From: Thalassovita sp.
GTDB taxonomy: Bacteria; Pseudomonadota; Alphaproteobacteria; Rhodobacterales; Rhodobacteraceae
Direction of reading: 5' to 3'
Assembly (NCBI RefSeq): GCF_963691685.1
Contig: NZ_OY829290.1
Span: 124,001-188,000 of the forward strand
DNA: 64,000 nt
Shown here: positions 16,676-24,662 of the stretch, piece after piece
Layout of the letters: the number at the start of each line of letters is the position of its first letter
Position numbering within the stretch: the stretch's first letter is position 1
Position numbers and translations under genes: made by a program
The notes under the pieces: model-generated
Databases searched by the model: none
What the model was told of the DNA's origin: nothing
Seen by the model: the letters and a program-made list of their open reading frames with translations, nothing else

Positions 16676-16716
16676 CTAACATGTTAGTTGACAAGTGGTG
16701 TGTTGGCGGTTTAGCC
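16676..16716 (+). promoter_or_regulatory. Palindromic operator and promoter of the dehydratase / transporter arm
   Basis: CTAACATGTTAG (16676-16687) is a perfect 12-bp palindrome directly followed by a consensus -35 box TTGACA (16688-16693). After a 17-bp spacer comes a weak -10, TTAGCC (16711-16716). A regulator on the palindrome would block the -35 box, and the site is 19 bases from the GntR start codon on the other strand. Assignment to the GntR protein is inference. Confidence 0.6.
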
Positions 16717-16742
16717 AAAAAGGGTCGGTAAGAGAGAAAATA

Positions 16743-18308
16743 ATGCTGAACTTGGAAAAAGATAATAAATTACAGGGTGTTGGTAGGGATTCGGATCGCA
16801 AGGTTCTGCGGTTGAATCCGCAGGACAACGTGCTCATCGCCCTGCAAGACCTGCCGGCGAATGCAGAATTGGTGGGCTGTGACTGCACCACCCAAAGCCC
16901 TGTTCCACGGGGGCATAAAATCGCCTCGCAGCCGATCGCATCGGGCGCAAATGTGGTGCGCTACGGTCAGATTATCGGTCAGGCCAAATGTGAAATCCTG
17001 CCCGGCGCCCATGTCCACAGCGACAATCTGGGCATGGGGGATCACAAACAGGATTACGCCCACGCCAGCGCCGCCGTGCCGTTGGAGCCGATCACCGATG
17101 GCCGGACGTTCATGGGCTATCACCGCGCTGACGGTCGGGTGGGCACCCGCAACTATGTGGGCATTGTGACCACGGTGAATTGTTCGGGGTCAGTCGCGCG
17201 GTTCATCACTGAGGCGGCGGAGCGTGCTGGGCTGCTGGCGCAATTTCCAAACATCGACGGGATTGTGCCGATTGTGCATGGCACCGGCTGCGGCATGTCG
17301 GGGGTGAATGAGGGGTATGAGACCCTGTTCCGCACCCTGTCGGGTTACGCGCAGCATCCCAATTTTGGCGGCATCCTGCTGGTCGGGCTGGGTTGCGAAG
17401 TGATGCAGCTGCAGGATCTGGTGGGCGGTCAGCCGATCCGCCCGGACGGGATCCTGCGCTATATGACGATCCAGAACGAAGGTGGCACCCGCCGCACGAT
17501 CGAACGTGGTCTGGACCAGCTGCAGGGTATCCTTGCCGAGGCCAACAAAGCCGAACGCGCCCGGGCCCCGGTCAGCGAAATCACCGTCGGGATGCAATGT
17601 GGTGGCTCGGATGGCTATTCCGGCATCACGGCGAACCCGGCGCTGGGCTATGCCTCGGATCTGCTGGTGCGCCGCGGGGGCACCACGATCCTGTCGGAAA
17701 CATCTGAAATCTACGGCGCCGAACACCTGCTGACCCGCCGCGCCGAAAATGCCGAGATCGGTGAAAAACTGATCGAACGTGTGGTCTGGTGGGAAGATTA
17801 CTGTGCCCGCAACGGCGGCGAGATGGACAACAACCCAAGCCCCGGCAACAAGCGCGGCGGGTTAACCACCATCCTTGAGAAATCGCTGGGGGCTGTGGCC
17901 AAGGGCGGCATGGCGCCGTTGAGCGGGGTCTACAAGTTTGCGGAGAAGATTGACCGCAAGGGCTTTGTCTTCATGGACAGCCCCGGCTTTGACCCCTGTT
18001 CGGTAACCGGTCAGGTGGCGTCGGGGGCGAACCTGATTGTCTTTACCACCGGGCGCGGCTCGGTCTCGGGCTATCAGCCGACACCCTGCATCAAGCTGTC
18101 CACCAATTCTGAAATGTACGCCCGCCTGTCTGAGGACATGGACCTGAACTGCGGGGACATCGTGACCGACGGGATCAGCGTTGAGGCGAAGGGTGAGGAG
18201 CTTTTCGAACTGCTGATCCGCGTGGCCTCGGGGGAGAAAACCAAAAGTGAGGAGCTGGGATTTGGGGGCGTGGAATTCGTGCCCTGGCAAATTGGCGCGG
18301 TGATGTAG
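16743..18308 (+). CDS. UxaA-family sugar-acid dehydratase, probable L-fuconate / D-arabinonate dehydratase
   Basis: A 521-residue protein of the altronate/galactarate dehydratase family, with the small N-terminal SAF-like domain (residues about 1-105) joined to the large catalytic domain. Typical segments are YHRADGRVGTRNYVGIVTTV, VHGTGCGM, GMQCGGSDGYSG and FMDSPGFDPCSVTGQVASGA, with conserved Cys for metal binding. Published work on this family shows members acting on L-fuconate and D-arabinonate. No enolase-type fuconate dehydratase is encoded here, so this gene fills that step. The start at 16743 is preferred over a GTG at 16695. Confidence 0.82.
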   Translation: MLNLEKDNKLQGVGRDSDRKVLRLNPQDNVLIALQDLPANAELVGCDCTTQSPVPRGHKIASQPIASGANVVRYGQIIGQAKCEILPGAHVHSDNLGMGDHKQDYAHASAAVPLEPITDGRTFMGYHRADGRVGTRNYVGIVTTVNCSGSVARFITEAAERAGLLAQFPNIDGIVPIVHGTGCGMSGVNEGYETLFRTLSGYAQHPNFGGILLVGLGCEVMQLQDLVGGQPIRPDGILRYMTIQNEGGTRRTIERGLDQLQGILAEANKAERARAPVSEITVGMQCGGSDGYSGITANPALGYASDLLVRRGGTTILSETSEIYGAEHLLTRRAENAEIGEKLIERVVWWEDYCARNGGEMDNNPSPGNKRGGLTTILEKSLGAVAKGGMAPLSGVYKFAEKIDRKGFVFMDSPGFDPCSVTGQVASGANLIVFTTGRGSVSGYQPTPCIKLSTNSEMYARLSEDMDLNCGDIVTDGISVEAKGEELFELLIRVASGEKTKSEELGFGGVEFVPWQIGAVM

Positions 18309-18353
18309 CGCCGCCGAACCGAAACGGAAGTTCAAAGAAAGAAGGGAGGAGAC

Positions 18354-19877
18354 ATGTCTAAGCTGGTCGAGATGACGGGGATTGAAAAGTATTTCCCCGG
18401 CGTGCACGCGCTCAAAAGCGTGCAGTTCGATATCGCCCCTGGCGAGGTACATGCTCTGATGGGGGAAAATGGCGCGGGCAAGTCCACGCTGATGAAGATC
18501 CTTTCGGGGATCTATCAACGTGACGGTGGTGATCTGATCATCGCAGGGCAAAGCGTCAATCCGACAACACCGGGGGAAGCACAGGATCTGGGCATCGGCA
18601 TCATTCATCAGGAGTTAAGCCTGATGAACGATCTGACCGCCGCGCAGAACATTTTCATCGGCCGCGAGCCGCGCAAAAGCTTTGGGCGGCTGGATGAGGC
18701 GGCGCTGAACGCCAAGACGGCCGAGATCTTTGCCTCGATGAACCTGAACCTTGATCCCAAGGTGCTGGTTGGGTCCCTGACAATCGCCAAGCAGCAGATG
18801 GTGGAAATCGCCAAGGCGCTGTCGTTCCGATCCAAGGTGCTGATCATGGATGAGCCGACAGCAGCGCTGAACGACACTGAGATTGCTGAGCTGTTTGCCA
18901 TCATTCGCCGCCTGAAATCCGAAGGCGTGGGCATTGTTTACATCAGCCACAAGATGGATGAGCTGAAACAGATCGCGGATCGGGTCACCGTGATGCGGGA
19001 TGGCGAATATGTGGGCACGGTTGGTGCTGCCGAGACGCCGATCAGTCAGATCATCGCGATGATGGTGGGTCGTGAGGTCAATGAAAAGCCGCTGGAGGTG
19101 CCTGATCTGGGCGACGCTGAGGTGTCGCTGAAGGTTCAAGGGCTAAGCCGCGGTAAAGAGATTAAGGATGTCAGCTTCGCGGTGCAGCGTGGCGAGATCC
19201 TGGGTTTTGCCGGTCTCATGGGGGCCGGTCGGACGGAGGTGGCACGCGCCATCTTCGGGGCGGACCGTCGTGATGCCGGTGTCATTGAGGTGCATGGCGC
19301 CAAGGTTGATATTCAATCGCCCAGTAACGCGGTGAAGGCCGGGATCGGCTACCTGTCAGAGGATCGCAAACACTTCGGTCTGGCGACGGGCATGAATGTG
19401 CGGGACAATATCGCGCTGTCCTCGCTGGACCTTTTTGCCACGCGTCAGGGGGTGCTGAATGAGGATAAGATGGCGGACACCGCCAAGTTCTTCATCCATC
19501 AGCTTGGCATCCGCACCCCGTCGGACAGTCAGGAGGTGCGGCTGCTCTCAGGTGGCAATCAGCAGAAGGTGGTCATCGCCAAATGGCTGCTGCGCGACTG
19601 TGACATCCTGATTTTTGATGAGCCGACCCGGGGCATCGACATCGGGGCGAAATCGGAAATCTACAAACTGCTGGAAGAGCTGGCAGCCGAGGGCAAGACG
19701 ATCATCGTCATCTCATCTGAACTGCCCGAAATCATGCGCCTCAGTCACCGGATCGCGGTGATGTGCGAGGGTCGACTGACCGGCATCCTGCCCGGCGGCA
19801 AAGAAACAACCCAAGAAGACATCATGCAGCTGGCGACCCAACGGGATGCCGCCTTGCGTGTAGCGGAGACAGTCTAA
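18354..19877 (+). CDS. Sugar ABC importer, double ATPase subunit (RbsA type)
   Basis: A 507-residue protein with two ABC domains. The first has Walker A GENGAGKST near residue 38, and the Walker B of that half is in VLIMDEPTAALND. The second half keeps LSGGNQQK and ILIFDEPTRGIDIG but lacks a canonical Walker A (GLMGAGRTE), as is usual for carbohydrate importers of the CUT2 class. Purine-rich GGGAGGAG precedes the ATG. It overlaps the permease start by one base (TAATG). Substrate is inferred from the fucose genes. Confidence 0.92.
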   Translation: MSKLVEMTGIEKYFPGVHALKSVQFDIAPGEVHALMGENGAGKSTLMKILSGIYQRDGGDLIIAGQSVNPTTPGEAQDLGIGIIHQELSLMNDLTAAQNIFIGREPRKSFGRLDEAALNAKTAEIFASMNLNLDPKVLVGSLTIAKQQMVEIAKALSFRSKVLIMDEPTAALNDTEIAELFAIIRRLKSEGVGIVYISHKMDELKQIADRVTVMRDGEYVGTVGAAETPISQIIAMMVGREVNEKPLEVPDLGDAEVSLKVQGLSRGKEIKDVSFAVQRGEILGFAGLMGAGRTEVARAIFGADRRDAGVIEVHGAKVDIQSPSNAVKAGIGYLSEDRKHFGLATGMNVRDNIALSSLDLFATRQGVLNEDKMADTAKFFIHQLGIRTPSDSQEVRLLSGGNQQKVVIAKWLLRDCDILIFDEPTRGIDIGAKSEIYKLLEELAAEGKTIIVISSELPEIMRLSHRIAVMCEGRLTGILPGGKETTQEDIMQLATQRDAALRVAETV

Positions 19878-20884
19878 TGAGCACCGTATCTGACGTGAAA
19901 GAAAAATCCCCACTGGCCAATCTGGGCGACAGTGGCGCCTATCAGAAGCTATTGGCCTTCGCCAGTTTGATCGCACTGCTGATCGGTTTCTCGATTGCGT
20001 CGCCGAACTTCATGCAGACCTCAAACATGATCGCGATCCTGCAGGCGACCTCGGTCAACGGGGTGTTGGCGGTGGCGGCGACGCTGGTGATCATCACCGG
20101 GGGTATCGATCTGTCGGTGGGCACGCTGATGACCTTCTGCGCGGTGATCGCCGGTGTGGTGCTGACCTACATGGGGATGCCGCTGCTGCTCGGTGTTGCG
20201 GCGGCGATTGGCGCAGGCGCGCTTTGCGGTCTGGCCTCGGGCACCTTTGTGGCCAAGATGAAGATCCCGCCGTTCATCGCCACCCTTGGCATGATGCTGA
20301 TCCTGAAAGGCCTGTCGCTGGTCATTTCCGGCACCCGGCCGATCTATTTCAACGACACGCCGGGGTTCGACCAGATCTCGCGCGGGTCACTGATTGGCGA
20401 GGTGATCCCGGCGCTGCCGATCCCGAACGGTGTGCTGATCCTGTTTCTGGTGGCCATCGCGGCGGCCTATATCCTCAGCCGCACCGTGCTGGGCCGCTAC
20501 ACTTTTGCCCTTGGGTCCAACGAAGAGGCTGTGCGCCTGTCCGGTGTGAACACTGATGCGTGGAAAATGCGCATCTACGCGCTGGCCGGCGGCATCTGTG
20601 GCATCGGCGGTATCCTGATTGCCTCGCGCCTGAACTCGGCGCAACCCGCATTGGGTCTGGGCTATGAGCTGGAAGCGATTGCAGCGGTTGTGATCGGCGG
20701 CACCTCACTGTCGGGCGGCCGTGGCACCATCCTTGGCACCATCATCGGCGCCCTCATCATGGCGGTTCTGACCAATGGTCTGCGCGTCCTGTCGGTGGCG
20801 CAGGAATGGCAGACCGTGGTGACCGGCGCGATCATCATTCTGGCGGTTTATGCCGACATGGTGCGGCGCAAGAAATCGGGCTGA
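19877..20884 (+). CDS. Sugar ABC importer permease (RbsC type)
   Basis: A 335-residue CUT2 permease with about eight to ten membrane segments. It shows the family loop VITGGIDLSVGTLMTF near residue 75 and VVIGGTSLSGGRGTILGT near the C-terminus, which contacts the ATPase. The start is the ATG at 19877 overlapping the ATPase stop. It forms one transporter with the flanking genes. Confidence 0.92.
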   Translation: MSTVSDVKEKSPLANLGDSGAYQKLLAFASLIALLIGFSIASPNFMQTSNMIAILQATSVNGVLAVAATLVIITGGIDLSVGTLMTFCAVIAGVVLTYMGMPLLLGVAAAIGAGALCGLASGTFVAKMKIPPFIATLGMMLILKGLSLVISGTRPIYFNDTPGFDQISRGSLIGEVIPALPIPNGVLILFLVAIAAAYILSRTVLGRYTFALGSNEEAVRLSGVNTDAWKMRIYALAGGICGIGGILIASRLNSAQPALGLGYELEAIAAVVIGGTSLSGGRGTILGTIIGALIMAVLTNGLRVLSVAQEWQTVVTGAIIILAVYADMVRRKKSG

Positions 20885-20957
20885 GGCCCGTGGGGTGGGA
20901 TCCCTGACCCGCCCCAACCAACCAACGACAACGTGACATTAATCGGAGGAGTTACAC

Positions 20958-21905
20958 ATGCTTACACGTCGTTTTATCCTGGGTGCCCTGAGCGCCGCAG
21001 CCCTGACCGCCCCTGCCTCAATGGCATCGGCCGCAGATGAGCTGTACATCCCGCTGGTCTCCAAGGGCTTCCAGCACCAGTTCTGGCAGGCGGTGAAATC
21101 CGGTGCTGAGCAGGCCGCCGAAGAGTACGGTGTGCGCATCACCTTCGAAGGCCCGGACAATGAAACCATGGTTGACCGTCAGATCGATATGCTGGCCGCC
21201 GCACTGGCCAACAAACCGGCCGCAATCGGCTTTGCCGCGCTGGACAGTCAGGCGGCCATTCCGCTGCTGCGTCAGGCCAATGAGGCGGGCATCCCTGTGA
21301 TCGCTTTCGACAGTGGCGTTGACAGTGACATCCCGCTGGCCACCGCCACCACCGACAACGCGCTGGCGGCTGGCATGGCGGCTGACAAGATGGCCGAGCT
21401 GATTGGCGGCAAAGGCAAGGTTGCCGTTGTGGCCCACGACCAGACCAGCCGCACCGGCATCGACCGTCGCGATGGTTTTGTGAACCAGATCGAAGCGAAC
21501 TACCCCGATATTGAGGTTGTGACTGTTCAGTATGGTCAGGGCGATCATCTGAAATCCACCGAAGTGACCAAAGCCATCCTGACCGCCAACCCGGATCTGG
21601 ACGGTATCTTCGGCACCAACGAAGGCTCGGCCATCGGCGTGGTGAACGGTGTGCAGGAACTGGGCACCAAAGATCTGGTCATCATCGGCTATGACAGCGG
21701 CAAAGCGCAGAAAGACGCGATCCGCAGCGGTCTGATGGCGGGCGCGATCACCCAGAACCCGGTGGGCATCGGCTATGAAACCGTGAAGGCAGCGGTGATG
21801 GCGCAGAAGGGTGAAACTGTGCCAGCGCTGATCGACACCGGCTTCTACTACTATGATGCCAGCAACATCGACGATCCGAAGGTTGCCGCGGTTCTGTACG
21901 ACTAA
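20958..21905 (+). CDS. Periplasmic sugar-binding protein of the ABC importer
   Basis: A 315-residue type-I periplasmic binding protein. A signal peptide covers residues 1-26 with twin Arg (MLTRRFILGALSAAALTAPA). The mature protein has the two-lobed sugar-binding pattern IPLVSKGFQHQFWQAVKSGA, AIGFAALDSQAAIPLLRQA, IPVIAFDSGVD and IFGTNEGSAIGVVNG. GGAGGAG stands nine bases before the ATG. A 73-base gap from the permease leaves room for extra expression of the binding protein. The likely ligands are L-fucose, D-arabinose or L-galactose. Confidence 0.9.
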   Translation: MLTRRFILGALSAAALTAPASMASAADELYIPLVSKGFQHQFWQAVKSGAEQAAEEYGVRITFEGPDNETMVDRQIDMLAAALANKPAAIGFAALDSQAAIPLLRQANEAGIPVIAFDSGVDSDIPLATATTDNALAAGMAADKMAELIGGKGKVAVVAHDQTSRTGIDRRDGFVNQIEANYPDIEVVTVQYGQGDHLKSTEVTKAILTANPDLDGIFGTNEGSAIGVVNGVQELGTKDLVIIGYDSGKAQKDAIRSGLMAGAITQNPVGIGYETVKAAVMAQKGETVPALIDTGFYYYDASNIDDPKVAAVLYD

Positions 21906-21927
21906 GATCCGAAACCTCCCTGAATGG

Positions 21928-21953
21928 CCCGCCACTGGCGGGTCATTTCTTTT
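21928..21953 (+). terminator. Rho-independent terminator of the sugar importer genes
   Basis: CCCGCC (21928-21933) pairs with GGCGGG (21937-21942) around ACT. A T-rich stretch with TTTCTTTTT follows. It lies 22 bases after the binding-protein stop codon. Confidence 0.8.
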
Positions 21954-22146
21954 TGGGGTTCCTGCACTGCGGGTCGCGCCGGGGCACTTCCAAAAACCTT
22001 TGATTCTGTGGTTTCTACGGCCTGAATTTGGCACGCGCTTTGCGCTACATTGCTGGCGAAGCCCTGTGCACAGGATTGCAAAAGCCGCTGAGCAGTGTGG
22101 TTGTGTTCCTGAGGTCACAGAAGCCTAAAAGTAATTGCTGCAAGGC

Positions 22147-22160
22147 AACCTATTTAGGTT
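22147..22160. promoter_or_regulatory. AACCTA-TT-TAGGTT palindrome
   Basis: Six-base arms AACCTA and TAGGTT surround a TT centre, 36 bases before the lux-box-like site. It looks like a binding site for a dimeric regulator. The regulator is unknown. Confidence 0.4.
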
Positions 22161-22195
22161 GATTGCGCCAGTTCCCTCCCCTAGAACAAAGAAAA

Positions 22196-22215
22196 ACCTG
22201 CACTAAAGTACAGGT
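22196..22215 (+). promoter_or_regulatory. lux-box-like palindrome upstream of the giant-protein locus
   Basis: ACCTGCACTAAAGTACAGGT is 20 bases with perfect ACCTG/CAGGT ends and an AC...GT inner pair. By my count it fits 18 of 20 positions of the degenerate lux-box consensus RNSTGYAXGATNXTRCASRT. It is centred about 100 bases before the first ATG of the operon, a distance that allows a promoter and a short leader. LuxR-type quorum-sensing control is therefore suggested. No luxI or luxR gene is in the window. Confidence 0.6.
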
Positions 22216-22305
22216 GAATACAAATTCAAGTGGTCGACGCAGCGCCTACTCGCGCGGTTTACCTGAGGGAAATCAAGGCCAGAGGCAGGCCAGGGGGCAG
22301 AATTC

Positions 22306-23781
22306 ATGAAGCAACAGTTTTTGCTGGGCGCCGTTGTGGCTGCGCTGACGCTATCGGGCTGTGCAAACTCAACCAGCAAGGCCACGCCTGAGCGGCTGGC
22401 GGCCTTGCGTGATGCGGGTCTGGATCAAAAGGCCGGTGAAAAACTGGACAAACGTCTGGCCAAGACGCTGGCCCGGGGCCAGAAAAACGGGGACCTTGAG
22501 GGGCAGTTTGCCGACCTCGGTCAGGAAGAGGGCGCGGATCTGGCGACCCTTGTTGCAGCGGCACTGGAAAGGAACCCCCGGATCGGGGCGGCGGCACAGA
22601 ACATCAACCTTGCTGATGCGCAGCGGATGAACGCTATCTTTGGCTACCTGCCGCAGGTCCGTTTTGTGCTGGATCACAGCAATATCCAGCAAAGCGTGAT
22701 CGACAGTGACAACGAAGTGTTCCAGCTGGGTGAGGCGGAATATCCGGTGCAGTCGATGCAGCTGCGTCTGGAACAGCCGATCTTTGATCTGGCGCGGATC
22801 TTTGGCATTCAGCACGCGGGCAATGCGCGCTCACTGTCGGAGGTGGAATATATCCGTACGGTGCGCGATGTGTCTTATGAGGTGCTGGATACGTATCTGG
22901 TGGCCTCGCAGGCCCGCACCCGCTCGCAACTGCTGCGCCGTCGCATGGCGCTGATGTCGCGTCAAATCGACAGTCAGGACGTGCTGGATGAAACCGGTCT
23001 GGGCGATCTGGTGAAATCAGCCTCCCTCAGCTCCGAACGCTCAACACTGGCCGCCGAGGAGGCCATGGCCGCCGCCGAATATGCCGAAGCGTTGGGCACG
23101 CTGGCGCGTCTTACGGGCCAGCGGATCGATGAGGTGCCGCGCATCACCATGCCGCGGGGCCTTGTCGGGGCGGAGCGGAAGATCAGCGCGGATGACGCCG
23201 TGGCGCTGGGTCTGAAAGAAAACCCGCTGATGATGGCGGCGGCGCTGACAGCTGTTGGCGCGGAGCTGGAGCGGCGCACCGCGATTGCCGATGATTTCTC
23301 GCCTGTGTTGATGGCCTATGCCTCGATGAAGCAGGAAGATCGCGCAGACAGCCGGTTTGGCGGTGGCTCACTGACCGAGGACACCACCATGGGCATCAGC
23401 CTGACCATCCCGCTGTTTAACGCGGCAGGTGAAGGCTATGCGATGCTGCCGGCCACCGTGCAGGCGCGGGCGGCGACGCTGGATTACCATGCCCGCCAGC
23501 GTGAGTTGGAAACCAACATTCGTTCCACCCATCAGCGCATGGGTGAGCTGCGCAAGGCACTGTCGCGATCGACCCGTGCCTCCGGCGCAGCGGCGCGGGC
23601 CTTCCGGACCGAAAAGCTGCGGTTTGACAATGGCCAGTCGGCTGAAATCGCCGTGGCCGCGCGGGAGTTGCGCTATGCGGTGACGCGGGAACGGGTGGCC
23701 TACTATCAGGTGGAATATATCCGGGCCTGGGCGCGTCTGCAGTACTTGGCGGGGGCAGATCTCAGCAAGGCTGAACTGTGA
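22306..23781 (+). CDS. TolC-family outer-membrane efflux lipoprotein
   Basis: A 491-residue protein with a lipoprotein signal (MKQQFLLGAVVAALTLSGC, lipobox LSGC, Cys19). A long helical body follows with the two duplicated TolC repeats, for example TLVAAALERNPRIGAAAQNI, then SVEYIR-type and YQVEYIRAWARLQYLAGADL segments. It would form the trimeric channel across the outer membrane. It opens a plus-strand gene train and overlaps the adaptor gene by four bases. In type I secretion the TolC partner is often unlinked; here it is dedicated to the locus. Confidence 0.88.
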   Translation: MKQQFLLGAVVAALTLSGCANSTSKATPERLAALRDAGLDQKAGEKLDKRLAKTLARGQKNGDLEGQFADLGQEEGADLATLVAAALERNPRIGAAAQNINLADAQRMNAIFGYLPQVRFVLDHSNIQQSVIDSDNEVFQLGEAEYPVQSMQLRLEQPIFDLARIFGIQHAGNARSLSEVEYIRTVRDVSYEVLDTYLVASQARTRSQLLRRRMALMSRQIDSQDVLDETGLGDLVKSASLSSERSTLAAEEAMAAAEYAEALGTLARLTGQRIDEVPRITMPRGLVGAERKISADDAVALGLKENPLMMAAALTAVGAELERRTAIADDFSPVLMAYASMKQEDRADSRFGGGSLTEDTTMGISLTIPLFNAAGEGYAMLPATVQARAATLDYHARQRELETNIRSTHQRMGELRKALSRSTRASGAAARAFRTEKLRFDNGQSAEIAVAARELRYAVTRERVAYYQVEYIRAWARLQYLAGADLSKAEL

Positions 23782-24662
23782 GGATGCGCGCGCCCCGGGG
23801 GCTGTTGGCCCTATCGCTGACCGCAATGATCGCGACTGGTCCGGCTCATGTGCTGGCCGATCAGCCTGTGCTGTCGAAAGAAGAGTTTGCCGCGCGTGCA
23901 GGCGCAGCGGCGCCTGCATTGCGGCAGATCAACTGCACCGTCAAACCGCTGCGCGTTGTCGAACTGGCCGCGCCGTCACCGGGCACGGTTGCCAAGGTGC
24001 ATGTACGCCCCGGTGATCAGGTGAAGGTCGGCGATCTGCTGGTTGAGCTGGACACCACCATCCTAGAGGCCGAGTTGAACGTGGCCAAGGCTCGGGCGGC
24101 GGATCTGACTGAGCTGAACGCTGCCAAGGTGCGCCGTGATGGGCTGGCCATCAAAGAGGCGCGGTTGGCCAAGGCCAGCGCACAGCGTGCGGTTTCGGTA
24201 TCGCAGCACGACGCGGCGGTGCTGGATCTGGCACTGGCTGAGGCGGAGATCACGCAGGTTGAACAGGCACTGGCGCTGGCCGCGTTGGAGGTTGAGCGGA
24301 CCAAGACGATCCTGGATTCGATGCAGCTGCGCAGCCCGGTCGCGGGTGTGGTTGGCGAAAACCTGATCGATCCCGGTGAGGCCGCAGGGCAGGAACCTGT
24401 GGCGACCCTTTATGTGAACCAGCCGCTGCGGGTTGAGGCCTTTGTGCCCTCGGCCCTGATCAGCAGCTTTGCGGCGCAGGATCGCTTTGACGCGGCGATC
24501 GGCACGCCCGTGGCGCAGCACAGCCTCAGCCTTGATTACATTTCGCCGGTTGCTGACCTGGCCTCAAACACCATCAGCGTTTTCTTTTTGCTGTCAGCCG
24601 ACAGCGTGTTGCCCGGCAGCAAATGCCAGATCGATCTGGCTGCGGCACGGGTGCAGGAGTGA
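23778..24662 (+). CDS. Periplasmic adaptor (HlyD / RND membrane-fusion family), secreted form
   Basis: A 294-residue adaptor with a cleavable signal (ends ...AHVLADQP) and no inner-membrane anchor. The lipoyl half-motif is GTVAKVHVRPGDQVKVGDLL, then a coiled-coil hairpin of about 110 residues, then the second lipoyl half LRSPVAGVVGENLIDPGE and a short beta-barrel. It bridges the TolC-like channel. The start codon is GTG 23778 overlapping the TolC stop (ATG 23784 is possible), and the stop overlaps the next start. Confidence 0.85.
   Translation: MRMRAPRGLLALSLTAMIATGPAHVLADQPVLSKEEFAARAGAAAPALRQINCTVKPLRVVELAAPSPGTVAKVHVRPGDQVKVGDLLVELDTTILEAELNVAKARAADLTELNAAKVRRDGLAIKEARLAKASAQRAVSVSQHDAAVLDLALAEAEITQVEQALALAALEVERTKTILDSMQLRSPVAGVVGENLIDPGEAAGQEPVATLYVNQPLRVEAFVPSALISSFAAQDRFDAAIGTPVAQHSLSLDYISPVADLASNTISVFFLLSADSVLPGSKCQIDLAAARVQE

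Larger units (their letters stand above)
21906..22305. other. 400-base gap holding a terminator and the control region of the giant-protein locus
   Basis: No gene is supported. The left part carries the importer terminator. Positions 21960-22140 show no signal I can read. The right part carries two palindromes: one at 22147-22160 and the lux-box-like site at 22196-22215. The TolC-like gene starts at 22306. Confidence 0.6.
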
